Assembly: GCA_030674185.1 (NCBI GenBank)
Contig: CM060307.1
Coordinates: forward strand, 47,203,681-47,267,680
Length of the DNA: 64,000 nucleotides
Direction: 5' to 3'
DNA from: Monoplex corrugatus
Lineage: Eukaryota > Mollusca > Gastropoda > Littorinimorpha > Ranellidae
The position numbers and the translations under genes were made by a program. Below, piece by piece: positions 1-11,960 of this stretch (its first letter is position 1; every line of letters begins with the position of its first letter). The notes under the pieces are model-generated. The model was not told the origin of the DNA. It did no database searches and was given only the letters and a program-made list of their open reading frames with translations.

Positions 1-90
1 TGTGCGCGCGCGCACGCACGTGCGTGTGTGCGTGTGTGTGTAATGTGTCTGCGTGCCCGGATGTATGTGTTTGCGCGCGTGTATATGTGT

Positions 91-128
<38 letters not shown>
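1..128. repeat. TG/CG alternating microsatellite
   Basis: Alternating purine-pyrimidine tract: GCGC-rich at the left edge, then almost pure TG to about 128. It is cut by the window start. A small open frame of Val/Cys runs crosses it and is only the translation of the repeat. Confidence 0.95.
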
Positions 129-130
<2 letters not shown>

Positions 131-567
131 CTGTAGGCATAGTAAATTTTTTTAGAGCTGTAAATAAAACAACACACACTGTTTTTGCAATGGCCATAAT
201 CTACTGCAGTAGAAATGTCAACCCATACTGATGACACGTCACTGGTGTCTGCAATGTGATTCTCCTTTTTTCTACGCCAGTCTCACTGTAGACCGTCACT
301 TCGAATTGATCACTATGATTACATTACCGCAAACGGGAGTCCAGTAAAACTGAACACAATCTTCACCAAGCAGCAAGCGATAACGAACAAATCATACAGT
401 TTCATCCTTGAATTGAAATGTGTAATCTTATATAAAACTTGATGTTAAGAATGGATAAGCCTCAAGAGGGAGAAGAAAATTTCATATTATTTTACATGTG
501 ATTGAAGACACTGAAGGCTTACAGATTTTTTGAATATGCTAAAGTTGGATCACAAGACCGGTGCCTC
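129..567. other. No recognisable feature
   Basis: AT-rich unique sequence. I see no coding region, repeat or RNA in it. Confidence 0.5.
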
Positions 568-798
568 TTAACCCTTTGAACGCCGCAACCTATCCATTAC
601 CTGCAAAAACTTAACCCTTTGACTCCTTCACCCTATCCACCAGCTTCCTGCAGTTTACCCCAGATAAACAAGGTATGTGTGTGTGTCTGCAGGAAGCTAG
701 TGGACAGAGTGAGGGAATTAAAGGGTTAATTTTTTGCTTTGCTAGCGTGTTGACAAAGCAGGATGCTGGTGGACAGGGTGTGCGAATCAAACGGTTAA
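568..798. mobile_element. TTAA foldback MITE, copy 1
   Basis: Starts TTAACCCTTTGA and ends GGTTAA. The outer arm is followed by an inner arm (TTAACCCTTTGACTCC, near 612) and its reverse complement. A short TG-containing insertion separates the two inner arms at 655-690, so the central palindrome is interrupted in this copy. The family structure is described in the findings. Confidence 0.8.
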
Positions 799-1084
799 AG
801 TCAAGGTCAATGTTCCCCTTATTCTGAAACATCGCTAACAGTACCTACGTGTATTTCTCATTTCCCACTCATGACGCAGTTTCTGTGGAAAATGCCAGAA
901 CTAGGCAAAGTATTTCATGGAGGATTTTCTATTTACATAATCGAATAAAATTTACATACAGAGATCACTGACTTGCAAAAAGAACACGAAACATGATTCA
1001 CTGACTTACAAAAGGAACAGAAAATTGTATTTGTGTCTTTTTCCACAGGGAATGAAATGTATGTGCAATCGTTACTGACCAACG

Positions 1085-1240
1085 AGAGCTGTGGTCAAAT
1101 GGTTTAGATGTCTATACTTCCAACGGGAATGTCTGGGCTTTGATACGACCTGGCTACCTTCCGCCTCATGGATAAAAAAGGGCGGAGATTTTAATCATCG
1201 TCTCTCAGGACAACATGCATGCAGACCCGTCAGTGGCCAA
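1085..1240 (+). mobile_element. tRNA-derived SINE-like element
   Basis: An A-box-like segment (TGGTCAAATGGTTTAGATG at 1091-1109) is followed about 25 bp later by a B-box-like segment (GGGCTTTGATACGACC, 1135-1150). The spacing suits a pol III tRNA-type promoter. The B box has drifted from GGTTCGANTCC, so the copy is old. It does not look like a functional tRNA gene. Confidence 0.5.
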
Positions 1241-1261
1241 ACCCCCTACGAATGCAGAAAC

Positions 1262-1921
1262 AATAAGTACGCATGTTCAGTTCAGTTCATACTGCTTATA
1301 GCCCAGCCGACTACAAGAGCCATATCAGGGCTAACACCACGTCGAAAAACGACAACCCTTTAAATAAAAGACAACAGTTAAAAACCATGCTCACCATTAA
1401 CCTTGCAAGTTTAAAATGCAATTAAAGAAAAACAGACGTAAAATTAGATCAGGTGAAATCTTTTGATCTCTTGTAAAAACTGGAAAACTGCGTCAGGAGG
1501 GACCTCTTGGAAGAGGTTCTTTAAAGAGTCCGCTGTGTAATGCTTTTGTCTCACATCGTACAAGTCCCAGCAATCGAGGAGGAGGTGTCTGATGCTCAAC
1601 GGCTCGTCAAACGGTATACACCATGGTGCTTCTTCATTTTTTAAAAGGTGCGAATGAGTGTAGGACGTGTGACCCGTGTGTAACCTACATAACACTCTCT
1701 TTCTTACGGTTCCCTGCAGCAGATGAGAGGATTTCTTTCAGGCTAGAGCGGATTTGCAAAAGTTTATCTGTCTGTTTATTCCAATCCTCCTGCCGCAGAT
1801 TTCTCAGGTAACTGTGTACTTTCGATTTTACATCTGTGTAAAGAATCAAGGATTTAGACATTAAAGATAGAAGATGTAAGACATAAAATACAGAGTTCCT
1901 GCTCTTTGAACTTGCCAACAA
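1262..1921 (-). pseudogene. Non-LTR retrotransposon 3' end, broken
   Basis: Two overlapping minus-strand frames join across a frameshift near 1690. The upstream frame (1685-1921) carries the end of an RNase H-like region (KVHSYLRNLRQEDWNK and SSAAGNRKKESV). The downstream frame (1444-1695) has the typical tail RLHTGHTSYTHSHLLKNEE, then a His-Leu-Leu-x-Asp-Cys segment. One of the usual paired cysteines before DEPLS is Phe. The stop is at 1444 and the 3' UTR runs on to about 1262. Similar 3' ends occur at 34515, 37100, 44485 (inverted) and 54132, so this is a local repeat family. It is dead because of the frameshift and 5' truncation. Confidence 0.75.
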
Positions 1922-2177
1922 AACATCTTGTACCTTGTAAAGATCCTGTAAGTCATGTCTGAATCCGGTGGTTTATGAAACATGAAAACACCCAGCATGC
2001 ATGCACACCGCAGATGGATGATGCACAATGTGCAGTAGCATGCAGCCTGCGCAGCGTTGGCAGAACAATGTGCACGTACACACGCATCCAAGAAAAATCG
2101 CAATGCTCAGGAAATGAAAATCTCTGATGAACGATAGAAAGCGAAACGTGATCGTGATATATGCTAACTAGAGACCA

Positions 2178-4202
2178 ATCAAAATAGTCTCTGTATCCCC
2201 ATTAAAATAATCTCTGTATCCCCATTAAAATAGTCTGTATCTCCATTAAAAATAGTCTCCGTATCCCCACTAACATAGTCTCTGTATCTCCATTTAAAAT
2301 AGTCTCTGTATCCCCATTAAAATAGTCTTTGTATCCCCATTAAAATAGTCTCTTATCCCCATTACAATAGTCTCTATATCCCCATTAAAATAGTCTTTGC
2401 ATCCCCATTTAAATAGTCTGTATCCCCATTAAAATAGTCTCAGTATCGCCATTTAAAAAAGTCTGTATCCCTATTAAAATAATCTCTGTATCCCCATTAC
2501 AATAGTCTTTGTATCCCCATTAAAATAGTCTCTGTATCCCCAATAAATAGTCTCTGTATCCCCATTAAAATAGTCTATGTATCCCCATTAAATAGTCTCT
2601 GTATCCCCATTGAAAACAGTTTATGTGTCTTCATTAAAATAGTCTCTGTATCCCAATTAAAGTATTCTCAGTATCTCCATTAAAATAGTCTCTGCATCCC
2701 CACTAAAATAGTCTGCATATCCATTAAAATAGTCTCTGTATCCCCATTAAAAGTCTGTATCTCCATTAAACTAATCTCTTTATCCCCATTAATATAGTTC
2801 GTATCCCCATTAAAATAGTCTTTGTATACCCATTAAAATAGTCTCTGTATTCCCCTTAAAATAGTCTCTGTATCCCCATTGAAAATAGTCTCTGTACCCC
2901 ATTAAAATAGTCTCTGTATCCCTATTAAAATAGTCTCTGTATCCCCGTTAAAATAGTGTATGTATCCCCATTAAAATAGTCTTTATCCCCAATTATATAG
3001 TATGTATCCCCATAAAATAGTCTTTATCCCCATTTAAATAGTCTGTATCCCCATTAAAATAGCCTCTGTATCCCGATTACAATAATCTCTTTATCCCCAT
3101 TAAAATAGTATGTATCCCCATTAATATAGTCTGTGTCCTCATTAAAACAGTCTTTGTATCCCCATTAAAATAGTCTGCATTCCCCTTAAAATAGTCTCTG
3201 TATCCCCATTAAAATAGTCTCTGTATCCCCATTAAAATAGTCTGTATCCCCATTAAAATAGTATCTGTATCCCCATTAAAAATATCCCCATTAAAATAGT
3301 CTCTGTATCCCCTTAAAATAGTCTGTATCTCCATCAAAACAGTCTCTGTATCCCCATTAAAATAGTCTCGGTACCCTATAATAGTCTCTGTATCCCCATT
3401 AAAATAGTCTGTATCCCTATTAAAATATTCTATCCCCATAAAAATAGTCTCAGTATCCTCATTAAAAGTCTCTGTATCCCCATAAAGATAGTCTTTGTAT
3501 CCCCATTAAAACAGTCTCTGTATCTCCATTAAAGTAGTCTCTGTAACCCCATTAAAATAGTCTCCGTGTCTACATTAAAACAGTCTCTGTGTCCCCATTA
3601 ACATAGTCGATGTATCCCCATTAAAATAGTCTCTATCCCCATTAAAAACAATATCTATCCCCATTAAAATAGTCTCTGTGCCCATTAAACCAGTCTATAT
3701 CCTCATTAAAATAGTCTCTGTATCCCCATTAAAATAATCTGTATCCCTATTAAAATATTCTATCCCCATAAAAATAGTCTCAGTATCCTCATTAAAAGTC
3801 TCTGTATCCCCATAAAGATAGTCTCTGTATCCCCATTAAAACAGTCTCTGTATCCCCATTAAAGTAGTCTCTGTAACCCCATTAAAATAGTCTCCGTGTC
3901 TACATTAAAACAGTCTCTGTGTCCCCATTAAAATAGTCGATGTATCCCCATTAAAATAGTCTCTATCCCCATTAAAAACAGTATCTATCCCCATTAAAAT
4001 AGTCTCTGTGCCCATTAAACCAGTCTATATCCTCATTAAAATAGTCTCTGTATCCCCATTAAAATAGTCTTTGTATTCCCATTAGAATAATCTCTGTATC
4101 CCCATTAAAATAGTCTGTATCCCCGTTAGAACAGTTTCTGTATCCCTATTAAAACAGTTTCTATATCCCATTAAAATAATCTCTGTATCCCCATTAAAAA
4201 CA
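2178..4202. repeat. 23-bp minisatellite, about 2 kb
   Basis: Roughly 85 diverged copies of a 23-bp unit close to AGTCTCTGTATCCCCATTAA plus AAT. Unit length wobbles between about 18 and 24 bp. From about 3410 a block of 330 bp is repeated: the variant GTATCCCTATTAAAATATTC occurs at 3411 and again at 3741, with the following variant units in the same order. Short reading frames with NGDTETI-type repeats are a by-product. Confidence 0.95.
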
Positions 4203-6605
4203 GAAATCACATCCTCCATTTTAGACTGTCTTTCATGGCCAAACAGCAGACACGCCACACTGCAAACTCACACAGTACATCGCTGGTCATTCTTAGTGTA
4301 TGAAAACAGTTTTATTTTTCTTCTTCAACCATAATGTTCTTTCACATGCCTTTTAGACATTAATACCAAAGGGATCTATACAGCACTTATTCATTAAAGT
4401 TCAATGTAGGGCCTACTTCTTATAAACAAAACATTACAAACAGAATAAAATGTGAACAAAATACCAGCCATATACAACCAGAAGCCATATGAGCCTTTGC
4501 CGTAAGGAAAAATACAAACTATCGTACACTCGGCGTAGCAGCAAAAGAAAAGACACAATAACAATCAGTCCCAAATACAAGCAGGAACAAATATACACTC
4601 TTGATAACAAAACAAAACAAAACAAAAAAAATAGGAACCGAGTAAAATGAGATTTTCTTAAGAAAATTAGGGCAAAATAACACAAAACTGCCTTTGTCTG
4701 GTAAAAACCTCCTGAAGGATTAACCATCAACCAAATCAGATGCAGAAAATACATAAAACAGATATGCATATAATTATCCCCAGTCTCAAGACATAGAATC
4801 CTGACTACGCTCATAACTACATTTATTTCAATTTTCACATTGAAAATAAATGTATATAAACAAATCTATCAACAAGGGCATTGGCTGTAACTGATACAAG
4901 TATGACAGGTCGGCTGTACATCTGTGTGTCTGAAGACAAAACATCCCAGCACTTGGACCACACATGGCAGCTCGCCCAAAAGGGGTTTCATCAGTGTACG
5001 TTGTCCCGAGACTGGCTGCTTCCATGGTCACAACCGTGGCAAACGTATTAAACTTTCTAACACTTGAAAACGTAGATTGTTTATATGGTTTGACCACCTT
5101 GTCTTTACAAGATACGACAAGAACGGAGATGATAATTATGTGACTCACTCCCACAAAACGGGCATTAAATCGAATTTTGGAGATATCAAGTTAATGGCAT
5201 CAATGGAAACGTCATGAAATCTACTTTCCAATGTATGATACGACTCGTACCCTAACTAAAGTGCTTTCCAATGAATGATATTACCATAACTTAAGTGCTT
5301 TCCAATGAATGATACAACCATAATTAAAGTGTAAAGGACAAAAACTGTAGACATTGGACAGAATGAAATGTCAAATATGTGCAATCCTTTTACGAAAACA
5401 GAGGAGAAAATTCTGAACATTTACTGTCATGTTCTCCCCAGCAACCACAAGGAACGCTGTTGCGTATTTTGAATGGGTGACTTTGAATTATCGTGTACAG
5501 TTCTAGGTCGTTGACGCTGTAAGCCTCAAAATGAGTATGGAGTGATGGGACTTTGCATGAGATTGAATTGTAGAGACAGTATGAAAACTGCCAATTTCAG
5601 GTAATTTTCACGAAACATTGCCGAGGAGTACTCCATACTTATTCGATTTCATTGCTTTCAGTAGATTTTACAATAAAACTTATCTTACACCTAAAGTCAA
5701 GTACAAAGATCAAGTTATAACAAAATATGAATTTCATCCAGATAGATCCCCGCCACTTTTCTGAAGCTGTCTCACTTTGCTCGCGTGTGACTGATGTCCT
5801 GTTTGTGAGAATGGGTCATATTTACATGTATGTTTGAGACGTTTGCTGTGCTGGTCAATCTAATGAGCCCAATGCATGTGTATAGAGGCTAAACATATGT
5901 CATTCAGCTTTTACTGATTCAGTCCCATGTATAAGTTCCAAACCACACTGTGATAGTTAGATTACTGTCTGGGTTGTCTGCTTAAATAGGCATTTGCAAT
6001 GAGATAACACTGAGAAAGATGTTTATATAGTGCAAAATGAATCCTACATTACTGGAGTTTGATGCGAGTAGTAAGACCGGCTCATTGGTCTTATTTTAGG
6101 ATTATAAAAAAGGACAGGTGTGAGAAAGGACAGGTGTGAGAAAAAAACAGTAATCGTACGTCAGCAGAGACCGGAAGTCCAACAAACTGAAATCAGGGCA
6201 GGCTGTGATAACACCACGGGTAGCAAATGTTCCTATGTACAACTAATAGGCTGCCTATCGTGTACTGTAGAAACACTGTCTGAAACTACCAACTTTGTGT
6301 CTTCCTGCTCTACGGATGTAATAATGTCTGGACTTTGGAAAGTTTCATTCCTTTTCTCCCCCCCCCCCCCCCCCCCCATCTTTCAGCAGACACGGAATGA
6401 TTACCAGATATCACTGTAATGTTTAACTGTGTTTACAACTGGAAACTAAGGATCATTCATGTATTCATTAATTTTTGTTCCTCAGCTGACGACCCTTGTC
6501 CTAAAATGTCCTAACCTGATATTTTACTGTCAACTGCCAAACGTTTTCCACTATGTTTCAGTTTAAGGCAACCACGACCTCACGTGACGTCGGATTCTTT
6601 TTGGT
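4203..6605. other. Gene-poor stretch below module exon 1
   Basis: Two minus-strand frames of 134 and 108 codons (4434-4838, 4828-5154) have no recognisable domain, and the first is rich in runs of Phe and Leu as expected of AT-rich DNA. A C-tract lies at 6359-6377. If module 1 is a terminal exon, its 3' UTR should lie here, but no AATAAA was seen close to the stop. Confidence 0.4.
5221..5332. repeat. Three-copy tandem repeat, about 40 bp
   Basis: The segment CTTTCCAATGAATGATA with flanking TAACTAAAGTG recurs three times with slightly different spacing. Confidence 0.8.
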
Positions 6606-6805
6606 TCATTGTGATTCCCTTTGCTGTCTCTCCAGCTTTTTCCGCAGTCTGATCATCCTCATCCTTTCCCGACATTTCTGGCGGTACAGGGAGTATTTCT
6701 CAGGGCTGGACTGCAGTCTGTCCTTCAGTCGCTGCCACTCGCGGGTCAGACAGTAGGCACGTCCCTGTGGCAACCCGTGCCATGAGCTCGTGGGTATTCT
6801 TACAC
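6606..6805 (-). CDS. Basic-module terminal exon 1
   Basis: Coding exon read from an acceptor (TTTCTTTCAG, reverse complement of 6806-6815) to a stop at 6606-6608. It is 200 nt, so it begins two bases into a codon (phase 1) and encodes 65 full residues. The core runs EWQRLKDRLQSSPEKYSLYR then CRERMRMIRLRKKLERQQ. The usual Asp-Pro is Ser-Pro here. There is no signal peptide, membrane segment or cysteine pattern. The open frame continues upstream into what I read as intron because the acceptor matches the other eleven exons. It would be the last exon of the array in transcription order. Its tail resembles module 12 at the far end (CRERMR versus CKERMR). Function is unknown; the basic helix suggests nucleic-acid binding. 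Confidence 0.72.
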
Positions 6806-6857
6806 CTGAAAGAAACCACAGGGCGTTTTCAGTCATTGCCTTGGCTGTGTTATACAT

Positions 6858-7010
6858 ATCATAGATCTACATCTGTAGTGCTTGTCTCTGTCACACATAT
6901 GACAGATTTACAGTCTGTAGTGCTTGCCTCGTCTGTAGTGTTTGCCTCTGTCATACATATGACAGACTCACAGTCTGTAGTGCTCGGCTCTTTCCTACAC
7001 ACCACAGGTT
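6858..7010. repeat. Imperfect repeats with dyad symmetry
   Basis: Repeated motifs CAGTCTGTAGTGCTTGCCTC and TCTGTCATACATATGACAGA, the latter a near-perfect palindrome around CATATG. They lie about 50 bp upstream of the module 1 acceptor, in the presumed intron. Confidence 0.7.
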
Positions 7011-7640
7011 TACAATCTTTACCGCCACAATGAAAGCTCATAAACCAAAGACGGTAGAAAGGTACATACAATACTCTCTCTGATACAATCACAAGAACCA
7101 CAATGACGAGGAATAGTAAAAACAAAGGATCCTCGTAGTAAAAGGAGGTAACAGTAAGTTCTTTGGTGAGAGTCTATATTAACAGTCTCTGCTGAACGCT
7201 CTCAGTTGTGATCAGTTCAGTCAAAAGCCAACACAACGACACACAGAGAGAACCAACAACAAGCAGCAAAACACTGTGAAAGCACCGTATCCATCTGTAC
7301 ACAGCACAACCTCACTTTGTCATGGTTTTCTTTCTCTACACCCAAAAGTTTCTGTTCTAAACTAAATCAACTAAGAGCGTTGATGAATGTGGCGATAGAA
7401 GTTCGTCATGTGTTTTGTATTCGTCTTGCTCTGTATCTACTTCAATGCCTGTTATCCCACAGTGAATACATATTTTTTGTAGTATGTTAACCGATGCTGT
7501 TCTTAAAAAGACCAGGCACAGTCTTGGCTGTGAGCTGTGCCAGCTCAGTATTTGTTTACATATTTCACGGCACATGTACCACACCTTACATCCTGCCTCC
7601 AAAAACTACAGACTGAGTGATGGATGACCATATTTCGTCC
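7011..7640. other. No recognisable feature
   Basis: Unique sequence between the palindromic repeats and the large minisatellite. An 81-codon minus-strand frame (7357-7602) shows no known motif. Confidence 0.4.
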
Positions 7641-10600
7641 TGTGCTGACTTCAGGCAAAACATTGTCCATGGTAAACGTCCTGTGCTGACTTCAGGCAAG
7701 ACATTGTCCATGGTAAACGTCCTGTGCTGACTTCAGGCAAGACATTGTCCATGATGAACGTCCTGTGTTGACTTCAGACAAGACATTGTCCATGATGAAC
7801 GTCCTGTGTTGACTTCAGGCAAGACATTGTCCACGATGAACGTCCTGTGTTGACATCAGGCAAAGACATTGTCCATGATGAACGTCCCGTGTTGACTTCA
7901 GGCAAGACACTGTCCACGATGAACGTCCTGTACTGACTTCAGGCAAGACATTGTCCATGATAAACGTCCTGTGCTGACTTCAGGCAAGACATTGTCCATG
8001 ATAAACGTCCTGAGTTTACTTCAGGCAAGACATTGTCCATGATGAACGTCGTGTGTTGACTTCAGGTAGAAAAGACATTGTCCATGATGAACGTCCTGTG
8101 CTGACTTCAGGCAAGACATTGTCCATGATGAACGTCGTGTGCTGACTTCAGGTAAGACATTGTCCATGATGAACGTCGTGTGTTGACTTCAGGTAGAAAA
8201 GACATTGTCCATGATGAACGTCCTGTGCTGACTTCAGGCAAGACATTGTCCATGATGAACGTCCTGTGTTGACTTCAGACAAGACATTGTCCATGATGAA
8301 CGTCCTGTGTTGACTTCAGGCAAGACATTGTCCACGATGAACGTCCTGTGTTGACTTCAGGCAAAGACATTGTCCATGATGAACGTCCCGTGTTGACTTC
8401 AGGCAAGACACTGTCCACGATGAACGTCCTGTACTGACTTCAGGCAAGACATTGTCCATGATAAACGTCCTGTGCTGACTTCAGGCAAGACATTGTCCAT
8501 GATAAACGTCCTGAGTTTACTTCAGGCAAGACATTGTCCATGATGAACGTCGTGTGTTGACTTCAGGTAGAAAAGACATTGTCCATGATGAACGTCCTGT
8601 GCTGACTTCAGGCAAGACATTGTCCATGATGAACGTCGTGTGCTGACTTCAGGTAAGACATTGTCCATGATGAACGTCGTGTGTTGACTTCAGGTAGAAA
8701 AGACATTGTCCATGATGAACGTCCTGTGCTGACTTCAGGCAAGACATTGTCCATGATGAACGTCCTGTGTTGACTTCAGACAAGACATTGTCCATGATGA
8801 ACGTCCTGTGTTGACTTCAGGCAAGACATTGTCCACGATGAACGTCCTGTGTTGACTTCAGGCAAAGACATTGTCCATGATGAACGTCCCGTGTTGACTT
8901 CAGGCAAGACACTGTCCACGATGAACGTCCTGTACTGACTTCAGGCAAGACATTGTCCATGATAAACGTCCTGTGCTGACTTCAGGCAAGACATTGTCCA
9001 TGATAAACGTCCTGAGTTTACTTCAGGCAAGACATTGTCCATGATGAACGTCGTGTGTTGACTTCAGGTAGAAAAGACATTGTCCATGATGAACGTCCTG
9101 TGCTGACTTCAGGCAAGACATTGTCCATGATGAACGTCGTGTGCTGACTTCAGGTAAGACATTGTCCACGATGAACGTCGTGTGTTGACTTCAGGTAGAA
9201 AAGACATTGTCCATGATGAACGTCCTGTGCTGACTTCAGGTAGAAAAAGACATTGTCCATGGTGAACGTCGTGTGTTGACTTCAGGTAGAAAAGACATTG
9301 TCCATGGTGAACGTCGTGTGTTGACTTCAGGTAGAAAAGACATTGTCCACGATGAACGTCCTGTGCTGACTTCAGGTAGGAAAGACACTGTCCACGATGA
9401 ACGTCCTGTGTTGTCTTCAGATAGAAAAGACATTGTCCATGATGAACGTCCTGTGCTGACTTCAGGTAGAAAAGACATTGTCCATGATGAACGTCGTGTG
9501 TTGACTTCAGGTAGAAAAGACACTGTCCATGATGAACGTCGTGTGTTGACTTCAGGTAGAAAAGACATTGTCCACGATGAACGTCCTGTGCTGACTTCAG
9601 GTAGAAAAGACACTGTCCATGATGAACGTCGTGTGTTGACTTCAGGTAGAAAAGACTGTCCATGGTGAACGTCGTGTGTTGACTTCAGGTAGAAAAGACA
9701 TTGTCCATGGTGAACGTCCTGTGCTGACTTCAGGTGGAAAAGACACTGTCCATGATGAACGTCGTGTGCTGACTTCAGGTAGAAAAGACATTGTCCATGA
9801 TGAACGTCCTGTGCTGACTTCAGGTAGAAAAGACACTGTCCGTGCTGAACGTCGTGTGCTGACTTCAGGCAAGACATTGTCCGTGCTGAACGTCCTGTGC
9901 TGACTTCAAGCAAGACATTGTCCATGGTGAACGTCCTGTGCTGACCTCAGGTAAAAAAGACACTGTCCATGCTGAACGTCCTGTGTTGACTCCAGGCAGA
10001 AAAGACATTGTCCATGGTGAGCGTCCTTTGTTGGCTTCAGGTAAAAAAAGACACTGTCCATGCTGAACGTCCTGTGTTGACTCCAGGCAGAAAAGACATT
10101 GTCCATGGTGAGCGTCCTGTGTTGACTCCAGGCAGAAAAGACATTGTCCATGGTGAGCGTCCTGTGTTGACTCCAGGCAGAAAAGACATTGTCCATGGTG
10201 AGCGTCCTGTGTTGACTCCAGGCAGAAAAGACATTGTCCATGGTGAGCGTCCTGTGTTGACTCCAGGCAGAAAAGACATTGTCCATGGTGAGCGTCCTGT
10301 GTTGACTCCAGGCAGAAAAGACATTGTCCATGGTGAGCATACTGTGTTGACTCCAGGCAGAAAAGACATTGTCCATGGTGAGCGTCCTGTGTTGACTCCA
10401 GGCAGAAAAGACATTGTCCATGGTGAGCGTCCTGTGTTGACTCCAGGCAGAAAAGACATTGTCCATGGTGAGCGTCCTGTGTTGACTCCAGGCAGAAAAG
10501 ACATTGTCCATGGTGAGCGTCCTGTGTTGACTCCAGGCAGAAAAGACATTGTCCATGGTGAGCGTCCTGTGTTGACTCCAGGCAGAAAAGACATTGTCCA

Positions 10601-10829
10601 TGGTGAGCATACTGTGTTGACTCCAGGCAGAAAAGACATTGTCCATGGTGAACATCCTGTGTTGACTCCAGGCAGAAAAGACATTGTCCATGGTGAGCGT
10701 CCTGTGCTGACTCTAGGCAGAAAAGACATTGTCCATGGTGAACATCCTGTGTTGACTTCAGGCAGAAAAGACATTGTCCATGGTGAACGTCATGTGTTGA
10801 CTTCATGCAGAAAAGACATCATCTACGGT
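7641..10829. repeat. 41/45-bp minisatellite with 501-bp higher-order unit
   Basis: About 75 copies of a unit containing GACATTGTCCATGATGAACG then TCCTGTGCTGACTTCAGGCA. From 7641 to about 9200 the unit is mostly 41 bp; from about 9230 it is mostly 45 bp because of an extra AGAA. In the 41-bp part a 501-bp block is repeated three times: the rare variant CCTGAGTTTACTTCAGG falls at 8011, 8512 and 9013. The 45-bp part is nearly homogeneous at 10080-10740. Since 45 is divisible by three, several frames stay open for 130-366 codons, all of one 15-residue repeat. The array ends 37 bp from the module 2 stop codon. Confidence 0.97.
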
Positions 10830-10865
10830 GAACATACTAAAATCTATGCAAGTTCACAGCCAGAT

Positions 10866-11104
10866 CTATCTATGCTGTCCATCCACTGCCCTTTCTTGTC
10901 GTTTTTTCGCCCGCAACACCTGCATTCTCTGCCGCTGCTTCATCTTGATCAGCTGATAGTGTTCCGGGTCGCACAGCTTGACACGTTTGCGATACTCTCT
11001 CATTTTCTGTGCTTTGACGCTGGGCGTGGACATGGCCTCTGTGTTAGTTACAGGGGGTGGCTGGCGGAGATGACTCACCAAGATGGGACGATGCAGGCGA
11101 GGGG
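10866..11104 (-). CDS. Basic-module terminal exon 2
   Basis: Acceptor GTCTGTTTTCAG (reverse complement of 11105-11116), exon 239 nt, phase 1, 78 full residues, stop at 10866. The first 30 residues are Pro-rich and specific to this copy (HLRQPPPVTNTEAM). The core follows: KMREYRKRVKLCDPEHYQLI, then KQRQRMQVLRAKKRQER. The Asp-Pro pair and the tyrosine two residues after it are conserved. The minisatellite starts within 40 bp after the stop, so any 3' UTR would run into tandem repeats. A long plus-strand frame crossing this exon is the antisense extension of the minisatellite frame. Confidence 0.75.
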
Positions 11105-11809
11105 CTGAAAACAGACGGAAACACTTCCATGTCAGGCCCACAACCACGCTAATTCTGATAAGAGACAACATATGTACACAAACAAACAAATAAACCAGTC
11201 AAAAGGAAAGCAGTACTGTCGTCACAAAGCTAACAGGAACAGAGATGTAAGTGCTTTTTTGTGGATGTACTGACAGATTTCAAAACAATATTGACCCTAC
11301 AATAGTTACACACCATATAGGGAATCGATAATAAAATAGAGGAATATTTAAATGAAATCGTACTCTGCAGCAAATGAGGGATATTCTAATAAAAGCGTGT
11401 TCTACAGCAAATCAATATTTGATATAATATGGCCATTTGAATTGAAAAGTCAACGGTTGTCTTCAAGGAGAGAAAAAAACAACAACAAGCTAACACAAAA
11501 CACTAACAACAACAACAAAACAAAGTAAACATATAAAACCATCACGCTTGCATGTTCTTGGGAAGTCAGTAGTAAAAACAGCAAGCCTACCTATAAAACT
11601 TCCACGAGCTGAATAACAGACAGGAACAACGGTGTACAAGACAGACATGCTGGCAACAATGTCTATGTCACCAACAAGGTGTCTGATGATCTGTAGCCTG
11701 AAAGAATCAATGCCACTCCTCATGGAAAACTTGAACTAATTCCTGGGGACCCTGAGAAACTGGAAACTTTTTTTTGCTGGCGATGCCCTGAAGATGTTCG
11801 TGGGCCCCT
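11105..11809. other. No recognisable feature
   Basis: AT-rich unique DNA upstream of module exon 2 in transcription order, presumed intron. A 77-codon frame at 11490-11723 has no support. Confidence 0.4.
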
Positions 11810-11960
11810 TAGGTGAGTTTCAGTTTCAATTTCTCACGATGACCGTCTCCGCGCTCGGAATGAAGAAGATCCAGAATGAACACGACACAAGCCTTAAACC
11901 TGCACATAAACCCATGTGCTGGCCAAGTCCTGAAGTCTTACCTAGATAGTTCCATAACCC
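11810..11960 (+). mobile_element. Dispersed SINE-like repeat B, copy 1
   Basis: Begins near GTTTCAGTTTCAATTTCTCA and contains GATGACCGTCTCCGCGCTCG, then GCCTTAAACCTGCACATAAACCC. It matches, with divergence, copies at 20775 (inverted), 22326 and 63655. Confidence 0.7.

Noticed and set aside
2178..4202. Resemblance of the tandem arrays to CRISPR arrays
   Set aside because: Units are contiguous with no unique spacers of fixed length, the genome is eukaryotic, and there are no cas genes.
4434..5154. Two overlapping minus-strand frames of 134 and 108 codons
   Set aside because: No recognisable domain, AT-driven composition and no splice or start support. They may only be 3'-UTR or intergenic DNA below module 1.
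9109..9925. Minus-strand repeat proteins with DVHHGQCLFYLKS units
   Set aside because: Same minisatellite, same arithmetic cause; no start context or splice sites, and mutually overlapping frames are equally open.
10008..11108. 366-codon plus-strand open frame of VLTPGRKDIVHGERP repeats
   Set aside because: It is a 45-bp tandem repeat whose period is divisible by three. Other frames on both strands are open over the same DNA (for example 9865-10806 minus), the 41-bp part of the same array is closed, and the frame then runs antisense through module exon 2.
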